DNA of 64,000 bases. Source: Brassica napus (Eukaryota; Streptophyta; Magnoliopsida; Brassicales; Brassicaceae). Where the stretch lies: NCBI RefSeq assembly GCF_020379485.1, contig NC_063438.1, positions 3,596,001 through 3,660,000 on the forward strand, given 5' to 3'. Both the position numbers and the translations under genes were made by a program. The notes below the pieces were generated by a model, which made no database searches, was not told the origin of the DNA, and saw only the letters and a program-made list of their open reading frames with translations. Numbering within the stretch: the first letter of the stretch is position 1; each line of letters opens with the position of its first letter. Positions 1 through 9,650 of this stretch are shown here, in pieces.

Positions 1-603
1 CATAATATGTGATTATGTGTAAGATTGAGTTGATAAACAGTCGGTCGCAAGTCGCAACTGATTATCCGAAAATAGTAGGAATGGTTAAATATTATTTAGT
101 TAGTTATATAGAGAATTTGCAGTATATATTTTATATACAAAATTTTTAGTTGACAAAAAGAAAGATTGATGCACTTCCTTTCTAGTCACAAATATCCTAA
201 ACGCAGCATACCAGAGAGATATCGTGAGTCTTGGTTAAGGGCATCATCATCATAATCATCATCAACTGAGAGAGATTCCATTAATTTTTCAAATTATAAT
301 TATAATATTTTTAAATAAGTGACAGGTTACATGAATTTTTAAAAGTCATGTTGCAATCTTTTACCTCTCTCCTTATTTTTCTTATTTTATTTTATTTTAT
401 TTTGTTTTTGATATTATTTTATAATTAAAGACTTGGACGAGAAACTCCCGTTGTAAAATATTCTTTTTTTTTGGCTAATAAAACTAAATACTATGTATCA
501 ATTCGGATTTAATAAATTATTTGGGGGAAAAGGACAGATTTTGAGAAATTCTGAATAATTATTTGTTTTATAGGCAGATTTGACTTTCTAATTTTTTTTT
601 TGA
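1..603. other. Left flank, paralogous to the EXO70H2 spacers
   Basis: No gene is seen. The segment resembles the upstream spacers of the later EXO70H2 genes. The start, with a TGTAAGATTGAGTTG word and then a 'gataaacagtcg' word, matches 14445-14495 and 24910-24940. The block from about 168 (GATTGATGCACTTCCTTTCT) onward matches the 3' flank of gene 1 at 11626 and the upstream blocks at 25293 and 36284. It is therefore the distal part of the upstream region of gene 1, split from the rest by the LINE at 614-6063. Confidence 0.7.
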
Positions 604-613
604 ACTTCTTCTC
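604..613. repeat. LINE target-site duplication, left copy
   Basis: ACTTCTTCTC lies immediately before the T-run that is the LINE poly-A tail on the minus strand. The same ten bases occur at 6064-6073 on the other side of the element. Confidence 0.85.
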
Positions 614-749
614 TTTTTTTTTTTTTTTTTTTTTTCGAATGAATGCAAAATTTATTCAATCGGAAAATACCTGTGTTACATCAAGTGCTACTAGAGTTTG
701 CTTTATACAAAGTCAAAAATGAAAACGATCTACATCTAGATCTTATAAA

Positions 750-3700
750 CTATGGATGAGGCCTCCTTGTCTCAAACCATCGACATAAGCCTTCCTCCAA
801 ATATCTCTGTCCTTTACCCTTCACAGCAAGCAACTTCAATCTTATTGTCTTATCCACAAACTTATAAAGTATCCTCTCATCCCTTCTCTGCTCCCCATGG
901 CGACGAGCATTTCTCTCCCGCCAGATACTGTGAACCAGAGCTTGAAAAGCATAGCAAAGCAAAAACCCCTCTGTAGTCTTTTGATGTTGTCTTGAAATAG
1001 CATCAATAACATCATTCCATTCATAAGTAAACTCACTTCCCATAATTCCTTCTACTAACTCCCTCCAGATTTTCCTAGAATATCTACACCCAAAAAATAG
1101 ATGTTGACAAGTCTCTGCAGTCTCAGTACATAGAACGCAAGTCTCATCAACTGCGTTGTTCCAGAGCTTCATTCTATCACATGTTGGCAGTCTGTTTCTT
1201 ATAGCCACCCAAACAACAAAGGAGAATTTAGGAGTAGACTGAGGAAACCATACCCCTTTATTCCAGGCACAAACCGGCTGAGCTTGACGCATAGACTGCC
1301 AAGTCTTTTTCGTTGAGAACTTGTTTGCGAAAGTATTCCCATTCTGCTTCCAGAGAGGGATATCGTCTTCAACACTTCTCCTATTTCGAACCTTCTCAAT
1401 TTCTTCTTCCACCTCATTTAGAATACTCAGTCTGTGCCTTCGTCTACGATGTCCCGTTAAAACATCAGCAACATGTGAATTCTCGGTAATACCCATAGCC
1501 AAATTCCCTCCTCTGCCCAATACATCCTTCAAACATCCAAGTTGAGACCAGGAATCATACCAAAAAGATGTATGCTCCCCATTATAAACATCCATCTTTA
1601 GGTATTGTTTAGCATAGTCCCGTAGCTTCAAAATTTTATTCCACATCCAAGAGCCTGCAGCTGCACTTCTCATCGACCAAAAAGACGCCTTTCGAATCAA
1701 ATAGCAGTGAATCCATTTGACCCATAAAGATGAACGACAAGCAAAGATCCTCCAGAGTAGCTTCAGACCAAGAACCAGATTGATTTCCTTAAGCGGCTGT
1801 AGCCCCAAACCCCCTTCACACTTCGGCAGACATATATCCTTCCAACTAACTTTGGCTTTGCTTGACTTTAAATCTGGACCAGACCAAAGGAAAGCAGAGC
1901 ATAAGCTTTCAATCTCCTTTAGGCAACTACTAGGAAGTCTAAAAGCCGATAACCAGAAATTAGCCATGCTAGTAATCACTGAGCTGATGAGTTGAAGCCG
2001 ACCTCCATACGATAGGAATCTACCTGTCCAAGACTTCATCCTCTTTCTGATTTTCTCCACCAAGGGCATATAATCATTCACTGTCATTCTCCTAGTAAGC
2101 AAAGGTAGTCCAAGATATCTCACTGGAAGATTTCCAGTCGCAAAGGGGAAACAAGCAAGAATATCTCTCTCATGATCTACTGAAATCCCAGCCGTATAGA
2201 GAGTAGATTTTTCAAGACTTATCTTTAGACCAGAAATTCTTGCAAATTCTTCAAAGATCCTGAGAATACCTTCTACTGAGCGCTTTGTACCATCAGTAAA
2301 GACTAGCAAATCATCAGCAAAGCACATGTGTGTAAGCAAAATGTTCTGGCACCGAGGATGATAGCCAATAATTTTCTGTGCTGCAGCCTTGTCAAGTAAG
2401 TGAGACAAAACGTTCATACAAATAACCAAGAGGTAGGGGGAGAGAGCACAACCCTGTCTCAGACCTCGCTTACTCTGGAAAAAGCCTGCTAACTCTCCAT
2501 TTACTTGAACCGAGAAGGAAGGAGTGCAGACACAAAGCTCAATCCAATGCACAAACTGCTCTGGCAATTTTAGAGCTCTCAACGTATTCAACATAAAAGG
2601 CCAATGAACAGAGTCAAAAGCCTTTGCAATATCAATCTTCATGGCGCATCTAGGTGATATATCCTCCTTATGATAATCCTTGACAATTTCAGTAGCAAGC
2701 AGCAAATTCTCCACCAACAGTCTATCTCTTACAAACGCTGATTGATTTGGGGATATACATTGAGGAAGCGTACCTTTCAGCCGATTTGCAATGATCTTTG
2801 AAATTACCTTATATAGAACATTGCAGCAAGATATTGGTCTATAATCCCTCATCTCAACTGCAGCTTCTTTCTTCGGGATCAGAGCTAGGATGGTGGTGTT
2901 CAGGCCTTTCGGAAGAAACCCCTTCGTAAAGAATGATTGCACCGCAACTGTGAAGTCATTGCCAATAATACTCCAAGATGCTTTAAAGAATTCTGACGTA
3001 AAACCATCAGGCCCCGGTGATTTATTACTCGGCATTTTGAACAACACTTCCTTGATCTCCTCACTTGTGACTGGTTTTATCAACTGTGCCCTTTCTCCCT
3101 CAGAACAGCGAAATGGTATAATCTGCTGCATCTCTTCTACAGAAATCCCCCGAGTCTCTACAGGTACATGGGATAAGAAATCTTGAAAGAACCTCTCTGC
3201 TTCGGCTTTTATAGCCTCCTGTGATGTAGCAATAACACCATTAGGACACTTGATTTCTCTAATCGTATTCCTCATCTCTCTCACCCTAGCCGCATTATGA
3301 AATACTTTATTGTTGCAATCACCCAACTGCAGCCAATGCATCTTAGAACGTTGCTTAAGAACCTTTTCTTCAATTGCAGAAATTCTTTGCCAATGCTCTG
3401 CTGCCAACAACTCCGCTCTGATATTCTCTTGAGAAGGATCATTAAATAGTTTCTCCTGCTTCATACAAAGACCCTTATAGACTTCCTGAACTCTCATAGA
3501 CAATTTGCCTAATTTTTCTTTGCTCAGGTTCCGAATCAGAGGCTTCAGAGCTTTTAGATACTTTGAGAATCTGAAAAGAGCTGAAGTTGACTGAAATAGG
3601 GGTTGAGTATCCTTCCAATAATCTTCTATCAAGGCGAGGAACTCTGGCATATCCGCAACCACATTTGTGAATTTGAATGGCCTTCGTTTCCCAATTGCTT

Positions 3701-4418
3701 CCGCTTGTAAATGAAATCTTCCTCTAACATGATCCGAACATCCCCCAGCTTCAAACACGCCATAAGCCTGGCTTCTCTGATTCATCCAAGTCTCATTTAC
3801 TAAGATCCTATCCAGCTTTTTGCAGATTAGACCCTCATCTTGCTTATTACACCATGTAAATCTTGGTCCTTGATAACCCAAATCCATAAGTCTACAATGC
3901 TGATAGACACTCTCAAAATCACGCATACCCGTCGTTATAAGACCCGAATTCTGATAATTTGAATGCTCCCCTCCTTCTAAAATCTCGTTAAAATCACCCA
4001 TTATTATCCACTGCTTATCTTTGAACATGGGAGAATCTTGATGAGCTTTCATATCATTCCATAACCCTCTCCTACTCTCCACAAGATTTTCTCCATAAAC
4101 AAAGGAGCAGAAAAACTCTTCATTCTCCCCCTCCAAAAGCACTGAGACAGTGATAATTTGATCAGACTTGAAAACTGGAGTCACTCTGACCTGCGGATTC
4201 CATATGACCCAAATCCTACCCTTCCGACTATACTCATAATTATTTAAGAAAGACCATCCAGGAACCACCATACTCACTATATCCATAGCCTTGCTCTCCT
4301 TTACCCTCGTCTCCAATAAACATCCAAATAGCAACTCCTTACTTTGAATCCAACTTCGAACTACCTTGTGTTTTGAAATCTTAGTAAAACCTCTCATATT
4401 CCAGAAAAAACCTGTCAT
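750..4418 (-). CDS. LINE ORF2: endonuclease-reverse transcriptase
   Basis: A 1222-aa uninterrupted ORF. The N-terminus (about residues 1-240) is an APE-like endonuclease/exonuclease/phosphatase domain: WNMRG near residue 6, GDFNE at 141-145 and SDH at 228-230. The reverse transcriptase follows (about 430-760), with the catalytic FADD box at 700-703 (the YxDD equivalent) and the fingers motif NKSPGPDGF upstream. The C-terminus has a zf-RVT cysteine/histidine module starting CVLC at 1094-1097. The enzyme nicks target DNA and copies the LINE RNA onto the 3' end (target-primed reverse transcription). The start ATG overlaps the stop of the preceding ORF as ATGA, so translation may depend on re-initiation. 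All catalytic motifs appear intact. Confidence 0.92.
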   Translation of the reverse strand: MTGFFWNMRGFTKISKHKVVRSWIQSKELLFGCLLETRVKESKAMDIVSMVVPGWSFLNNYEYSRKGRIWVIWNPQVRVTPVFKSDQIITVSVLLEGENEEFFCSFVYGENLVESRRGLWNDMKAHQDSPMFKDKQWIIMGDFNEILEGGEHSNYQNSGLITTGMRDFESVYQHCRLMDLGYQGPRFTWCNKQDEGLICKKLDRILVNETWMNQRSQAYGVFEAGGCSDHVRGRFHLQAEAIGKRRPFKFTNVVADMPEFLALIEDYWKDTQPLFQSTSALFRFSKYLKALKPLIRNLSKEKLGKLSMRVQEVYKGLCMKQEKLFNDPSQENIRAELLAAEHWQRISAIEEKVLKQRSKMHWLQLGDCNNKVFHNAARVREMRNTIREIKCPNGVIATSQEAIKAEAERFFQDFLSHVPVETRGISVEEMQQIIPFRCSEGERAQLIKPVTSEEIKEVLFKMPSNKSPGPDGFTSEFFKASWSIIGNDFTVAVQSFFTKGFLPKGLNTTILALIPKKEAAVEMRDYRPISCCNVLYKVISKIIANRLKGTLPQCISPNQSAFVRDRLLVENLLLATEIVKDYHKEDISPRCAMKIDIAKAFDSVHWPFMLNTLRALKLPEQFVHWIELCVCTPSFSVQVNGELAGFFQSKRGLRQGCALSPYLLVICMNVLSHLLDKAAAQKIIGYHPRCQNILLTHMCFADDLLVFTDGTKRSVEGILRIFEEFARISGLKISLEKSTLYTAGISVDHERDILACFPFATGNLPVRYLGLPLLTRRMTVNDYMPLVEKIRKRMKSWTGRFLSYGGRLQLISSVITSMANFWLSAFRLPSSCLKEIESLCSAFLWSGPDLKSSKAKVSWKDICLPKCEGGLGLQPLKEINLVLGLKLLWRIFACRSSLWVKWIHCYLIRKASFWSMRSAAAGSWMWNKILKLRDYAKQYLKMDVYNGEHTSFWYDSWSQLGCLKDVLGRGGNLAMGITENSHVADVLTGHRRRRHRLSILNEVEEEIEKVRNRRSVEDDIPLWKQNGNTFANKFSTKKTWQSMRQAQPVCAWNKGVWFPQSTPKFSFVVWVAIRNRLPTCDRMKLWNNAVDETCVLCTETAETCQHLFFGCRYSRKIWRELVEGIMGSEFTYEWNDVIDAISRQHQKTTEGFLLCYAFQALVHSIWRERNARRHGEQRRDERILYKFVDKTIRLKLLAVKGKGQRYLEEGLCRWFETRRPHP

Positions 4419-5092
4419 TGAGTAGGCTTGCGAGTACTTCTTTTGCCCTGATTCCCAGGCATATGCTTTGCTCCTACCATAGGTTCAGGAATGATCTTAT
4501 GGTGTGTTTTTGAGGCTCTTGGTATAGATGGTCTTACACCCACAATATCAGAGTAGCTTGGTTTCCGTATCTCCTTTTCTTCTCTAGCAATAACCATATC
4601 ATCCTTCTCAGCATCCACTTCTCTAACCTCTGCACTATGCTCCTCCGATACTACATCCTTGTTATTAACATTCCACTCCTCGTTCCTCTTCATTACTAAA
4701 ACTTCAATCTTGCCTCCAGAATTCCCAATCTCAGCATCCGTTTCCTCCACAGCCTCAAAGTTCTCCACTTCAACAAAAACTTCTTTTCCCATTTTATTTG
4801 CTTCAGTATCCTCCTCTTTCCCATCTTTATTTACCAATTCCCCATTATCATTTATCTCATTTAAAGCTGAAAATCTCGACGGAGTCAAAATTTTGACTTG
4901 CCCAAACTTCAGAGGACTCTGATTCCTACTGACTTTTCCTGGTGAAACTTCAGACCATCCCTCCACTATTTGCCCTTCCTCAATCTCATTCAACTCCACC
5001 ACATTACCATTAACTTCATTCTTCTTTTGTTCATCACTTTCCTTCTCTATCTCATCCGTTGCTTCCTCTACGCCATCCCTCTCCTTTCCCAT
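4415..5092 (-). CDS. LINE ORF1, C-terminal part (frame-shifted)
   Basis: A 225-aa open frame, highly charged (Glu/Lys/Asp-rich) and of low complexity, typical of the variable C-terminal half of plant LINE ORF1 proteins. It overlaps the end of the upstream ORF1 segment in another frame (5052-5092). The simplest reading is that one indel split an originally single ORF1. Its TGA stop (4417-4415) shares bases with the ORF2 ATG (4418-4416). The methionine at 5092 is the first in frame but is probably not a natural start. Confidence 0.7.
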   Translation of the reverse strand: MGKERDGVEEATDEIEKESDEQKKNEVNGNVVELNEIEEGQIVEGWSEVSPGKVSRNQSPLKFGQVKILTPSRFSALNEINDNGELVNKDGKEEDTEANKMGKEVFVEVENFEAVEETDAEIGNSGGKIEVLVMKRNEEWNVNNKDVVSEEHSAEVREVDAEKDDMVIAREEKEIRKPSYSDIVGVRPSIPRASKTHHKIIPEPMVGAKHMPGNQGKRSTRKPTQ

Positions 5093-5954
5093 GATCTGCC
5101 AATCCTACACCATCCTTTTTATTCAGTATACAAGCTTTTTCTCCATGTCCCCACTTTCCACATGTATTACACCTTGCAGGGAGCCAGGGATAAATGAATT
5201 CCACCAAATGGGACTTTCCCTCTTTTGTAAAATTTATCTTTCTTGGCAGCTCCTTTGTCAAATCCGCATTGACAAAAATCTTTGCAAGTTTGAAATTAGA
5301 GCAAGAAGCCGTTTCAGGGTGTAGTCGCACAGGAAACCCAGCTGCACTAACAATGAAACTAAGCCCCTGCCAAGAGTACATATTCATAGGAACATTTTTG
5401 AGATACACCCATAGTGGAATAGACTTGACCTCAGGCTTTTCCTTCAGCTCATCAGGAGTCCATTTAGTGACAATGAGCGGAATATTGCCAATGTTCCACA
5501 TGCCTCTTCGTAGTATCCTCACTCTCATCAACGGATCTGATACTCTAAACTTCATCGTCGTAGCATCAACCTCATGAACTTCAATCTGTTGTGATTTTCC
5601 CCCTTGCCAGATCTTGTTCACAATGGCATGAACCCGCACAATATGAGGAGCCGTATCCAAAAACTTCCCAATCAAGTAATCCTCCCAAAGATGATTCGCG
5701 TTATTAAGAATCTCGTCCGGAATCTCCACAACTTTCTGCCCCTCTTGCTCAGTGATATCGAGCTCATACCTTTTCAGAACTTTCTTATCTTGCGCTATCT
5801 CCGCCCATGAAGATCCTTTCGAAGGACCCCTTTTGTTCAACCCCTCTTTTGCAATCGCTTCAGTCACATGTATCGCACTCTCCGTCTGTCTACCCCGATC
5901 ATCATTCTCCCCCCTCGGCGAAACCAGAGACCCCGGCGGCTCCGCCGGATCCAT
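5052..5954 (-). pseudogene. LINE ORF1, N-terminal part: DUF4283 plus zinc knuckle
   Basis: A 300-aa frame. The middle (roughly 75-200) looks like the DUF4283 domain common in Brassicaceae LINE gag-like proteins. A CCHC zinc knuckle follows at C262, C265, H270 and C275. The frame stops about 25 residues later while an overlapping frame carries on with the acidic tail, so this looks like a frameshifted ORF1. The product would bind LINE RNA to form a ribonucleoprotein. The frameshift rests on comparing the two frames, not on a reference copy. Confidence 0.8.
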
Positions 5955-6063
5955 CGCGAGAAACCCGTAGAAATCGCCTTTTTTATCGCCTATTGAGTCG
6001 CCCTTCGAAACGCTGCGTTTTGATCCTTCAAGTTGTTAACATTATTAAAGCAACTACTCATTC

Positions 6064-6073
6064 ACTTCTTCTC
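6064..6073. repeat. LINE target-site duplication, right copy
   Basis: ACTTCTTCTC directly follows the 5' end of the LINE. Host sequence then resumes as 'attccgtttttcactgaattg', homologous to the spacer sequence at 14845-14870. Confidence 0.85.
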
Positions 6074-6560
6074 ATTCCGTTTTTCACTGAATTGTTTCAA
6101 CCATAAAACATAAAATAAAGTGCTGTCGTCATTAGTAATAAGTAATGACAACAGTCAAAATCGAGAGCTCAACGTGATTCATGTTCCAAGCTCGTTGAAA
6201 CAATCTCTTTCCTAGATATAATGTGTTGGGAGTTAACATTTTAGAGTATGGTTTTGTAATCTTATTACTTTTTCGTAACGGGTTACTCTTGTACTCGGTT
6301 GACAAAACCAAACTAGTTCAGAAATAATGCAACCGATATTCAATCTCTCTATCAAAAGACCTCTAAATCGCTAACCGGTTTTAAGTAAGTACGTAGAATA
6401 GCTTATTGCTGGTCTTTACAAAAAAAAAGCTTGTTGCTGGTCTCTGATTTGCTTGTCAGCGTTGATAAAGAAATCGTGGCTACATATATACGCCATTGAC
6501 TTTGTTTAGTCATATACCTTATTTTCTGTAATTAAGCTCGTGTTCAAGATGTATGTGTAT
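6074..6560 (+). promoter_or_regulatory. Conserved distal upstream block of EXO70H2 gene 1
   Basis: This block is repeated, with modest divergence, upstream of all four EXO70H2 genes (also 14850-15350, 25555-26075 and about 36545-37060). It includes the words 'gagagctcaacgtg', 'gtaacgggttactctt' and 'tcgctaaccggt'. A W-box-like TTGACT at 6496 is followed by AGTCA (TTGACTTTGTTTAGTCA). TTGAC is the WRKY core. Conservation may reflect function or only recent duplication. Confidence 0.45.
6400..6443 (+). mobile_element. Tail-only retroposition scar (12-nt insert)
   Basis: A 16-bp direct repeat, AGCTTRTTGCTGGTCT, at 6400-6415 and 6428-6443 flanks TTACAAAAAAAA (6416-6427). The homologous site upstream of gene 2 (15209-15224) has a single copy and no insert. 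The form is that of a LINE-machinery insertion consisting only of the poly-A end. Confidence 0.7.
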
Positions 6561-9050
6561 TTTGTATTTTTTATATATGTGTTTTTCAAACATTATATAT
6601 GTCATTAACTCATTATATATCAATATGTACTCGCAAATATGTAAAATCAGAGATGGCGCGTATCTTTATACGCTTGGTCAAACAAGTAGGTTAAAATTGG
6701 CTTTTGTATTTAAAAAGAAGGAAATATCAGAGTTTACAGAGGGAGAAGCCAAGAAAGATGCAAACATATTGAAAGAAAATTACATTATATTTTTCAAAAA
6801 TAAAATAAAATTGAATTATAAGAAAAACAAAACGAAGGTGTGAAAAATGATCTGAAGAGATAAATATACATTATCTTTGGTTTCACTATTTACAAATTGA
6901 ATTATGCAAGTTGTAGTTTCATATATTAATACTAGGTATCACTTGTCCTAGAATTAATACAAAAAATAATTTAAGTATTTAGTTCCATAGATTTACATAA
7001 TGAAATTATTTTAAGATTCAGAAATATTTGAAACTATCATTATTCTAACCCCATAACTAAAGTTGACGTTGTCACAAACTCCTATATTTTAGTAAGACAA
7101 TCAATAAAAAGCTTATAAATTCGGTCAATTTATTTGTATAGTTTTTATAGTATCTCCAAAACAACTTCATTTTTAAAATTGAATGCATCAAATTTAAAAT
7201 TTCAGAGTATTTTCTACAAAAGAAGAACTTGTAATTTAACTTTGAAAATCTTATATTTTACAGTGTAATCTTTACTAAAGATAAAAGTTTATTATAACCA
7301 TATTTTTTATATAACTATAAAAAAAATACAATAAAGATAGTCTATTAACAATGAAATATTACATTAATGTCGTAAAAAATTAAAGATAAAAATAAATTAT
7401 TTCTAAAATTTTAAATTAAATCGAGAATTATTTATTACCATTATTTTCATATTACTCCAAAATGTAATCAATCAATGCATTTTGTAATGATAAATTAGTT
7501 TCTTTTTCTTTTTATTTGTTGATTTCAAAGTAAGTTTTTTTGTCAGTTTAATATTGTTTTGTATTAAATTTTATTTTAATTTTATTAATATTTCTTTTAT
7601 AAGCATAACATTGTGAAGATTAAAACGATAAACAAGAAGTTAGTACAAAGATGGAAAATTTGCCAAAACAAAACACAAAAACAGCATGATTGTCCCTTTG
7701 ATATAATACCATGCTTGCGTTGTCCATTTAGTATAATTTTTTCATAATCAAAATTAATTATTGATTAATCAAATTAAACACATTAGACACAGTTTAAAAG
7801 TTTAATTGAATTTTAAAAAGTTTAATAAAAAGAAAAAATAACTATTTAAAAACATAAAAATTTAAAATTTAAACTTTTTATAAAAATAAAACTTTGTAAA
7901 ACTTTTTTATAAAGTTTATTTAACCTTTTTTATTAAAAACTTTTATAAAGTTTTATTTTTATTTTGATAAAGTATACAAATTTTTTTATTAAAGTCTTAT
8001 TAAAAATGTATTACAAAGTTTTATTTTTATTAAAATCGTTTTAAAATGTTTTATTTTTATTTTGATAAAGTATACAAAGTTTTTTATTAAAGTCTTATTA
8101 AAAATGATTTACAAAGTTTTATTTTTATTAAAAACGTTTTACAATGTTTTATTTTTATTTTTTACAAACATTTTAAAAACGGTAAAATTAAAAAGTTTAA
8201 TTTCTTTTATTAAAATTTTTAATAAAAAGGGAAAAAGTTTTTTTAAAAAATAATAAAAAGTTTAATAAAAAGGAAAAATGCATACACAATTCAGGGAAGT
8301 TTTAGGAAAATTATAATATTACAAATATTTTTAGAATGCTTTCTTAACTTAAACTTTCATAATATTCACCAAAATTATGTTTTCTTATCAATAAAAGACA
8401 CTTTGTTCGAAAAAATTCCATAAACAGATTGTACCTCATGTAGCCATTTGAATAGTGTCTAGATTTCGCATTATTAAAATTTTAGAATAACTCATAAAAG
8501 TACAAACTGCATTTGTATAAAAAATAGCTAAGTTTATAATTAGTAGAATTCGCATTCTCCATATTTAGATGTTTAATTAAAAGTAGATTTTTCTTTAAAA
8601 AAAATAGATGAACTTGTTTAATTTGGAATTCATATTTCTACTCACCCATTTTTTTTGTAGAAGACAAAATCTACTTTTATTAGAACGTAAGTTAAAGTTT
8701 TAGTTTATCAAGTTTTTCAACAAAAAAAAAACACCAATTTGTGTATATGAGTGTTTGATCAATTGTTTCTTTTTTTTTATATTTCTTTTGATTCATAAAA
8801 CTATATATTTTATTAAGTTTTAGAAATGGAAAGAGTAAAAAGAGACAAAAAAATAGATAAAAAAAGATTATATATTCATAAAACCATGTTGTTGTTTTTG
8901 TTCTGTTTTGGCATATTTTTCAATGATATATAATTTAAAAGACTGAAAATTTTGAAACTTAATAATAGTAAATCTTATTTTTCACTATTCAAAACTTCTA
9001 TGTTTAACATGTTAAAGTTGCTTTTAGAGTTTATAAAACTTTATATTTAA
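6561..9050. other. AT-rich intergenic region, no gene seen
   Basis: The sequence is extremely AT-rich, with short spurious frames only. 6600-7520 is alignable in patches to the gene 2 upstream region (15400-16000). 7780-8280 is simple A/T-rich repeat DNA containing the tandem array listed separately. No splice-like coding structure or RNA gene was recognised. Confidence 0.6.
7950..8165. repeat. 98-bp AT-rich tandem repeat, about 2.2 copies
   Basis: The phrase GTTTTATTTTTATTTTGATA recurs at 7950 and 8048, and a truncated version at 8146, giving a constant 98-bp period. The surrounding DNA (7800-8280) holds the reverse-complement flavour (AAAGTTTAATAAAAAG), so parts could fold back. Confidence 0.7.
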
Positions 9051-9650
9051 AGTCCTGAGATGCTTTTACGTAAAGAATTATACCTTTATACTTTTAACTG
9101 TTCGTCCAAATATTTTATATATCTTTTTTGTAACTTAGCTTTAAACATTTTATATATCTGTGAAAAAACTACATGATCGTCATTCGTAGAAATATTACAA
9201 CGCTTGTTACATGTATATGGAGAAGGCGCTAATCAAATGTTTGTTTTGGTCATGCATCATTGGTTTTTATTTTATTTTTGAACTTAACTTATAAGATAAG
9301 TTAAAGGAAGTCATGCATCATTTGTTTCGCTCAAATACCATATCTCTATATCATCATTACAAAGAATTATACCTTTACACTTTTGATTATTCGTTCAACT
9401 TATATTTTATATATCTATAAAGAAACTATATATGAATGTCACCCGTGCGGAATATTTCAAAGCGTACTCGTCTAGAGAAGCTAATCGAATGTTTGTTTTG
9501 GTCATAGGTTTCACTCAAACATAGATTTTTTTTCTTTTTTTTGGTAAAATACTCACTCAAGCATAGATGAACCATCTCTTATATAATGTTCAATGATCTT
9601 ACAAAGACAACTAATAGATTAAAAAGCTAGGAGGCTCCATTACCTCAACC
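9051..9650 (+). promoter_or_regulatory. Promoter of EXO70H2 gene 1, tandemly duplicated
   Basis: Two related units each run from an 'aaagaattatacctttat' word to a TATA-like element: a distal TATATCAT at 9347 and a proximal TATATAAT at 9580-9587, 64 bp before the ATG. The same two-unit arrangement precedes genes 2, 3 and 4. The proximal unit is lengthened by a T-rich insertion at 9526-9552. Confidence 0.65.
9511..9567 (-). mobile_element. Tail-only retroposition scar in gene 1 promoter
   Basis: TCACTCAAACATAGA (9511-9525) and TCACTCAAGCATAGA (9553-9567) flank a 27-nt insert made largely of T (poly-A tail on the minus strand). The gene 2 promoter has the uninterrupted site at about 16703-16718. 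The insert sits 13-55 bp before the proximal TATA box. Confidence 0.72.

Larger units (their letters stand above)
614..6063 (-). mobile_element. Full-length non-LTR retrotransposon (L1-type LINE)
   Basis: The element is about 5.45 kb. Reading on the minus strand it has a short 5' leader (6063-5955), a nucleic-acid-binding ORF1 region (5954-4415), an endonuclease/reverse-transcriptase ORF2 (4418-750) and a 3' tail ending in about 22 A (the T-run at 614-635). It is flanked by a 10-bp target duplication. The uninterrupted target is visible in paralogous spacers (near 14838 and 25541), where 'aacttcttctggttccggttttcac' is contiguous (given here only as a short match). ORF2 is open throughout and ORF1 is broken by one apparent frameshift, so the insertion looks fairly young. 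The copy is probably non-autonomous now. The architecture is that of plant L1/Ta11-like LINEs. Confidence 0.93.

Noticed and set aside
8062..8253. 63-codon frame
   Set aside because: It lies in the 98-bp AT-rich repeat and is low-complexity Lys/Phe/Leu.
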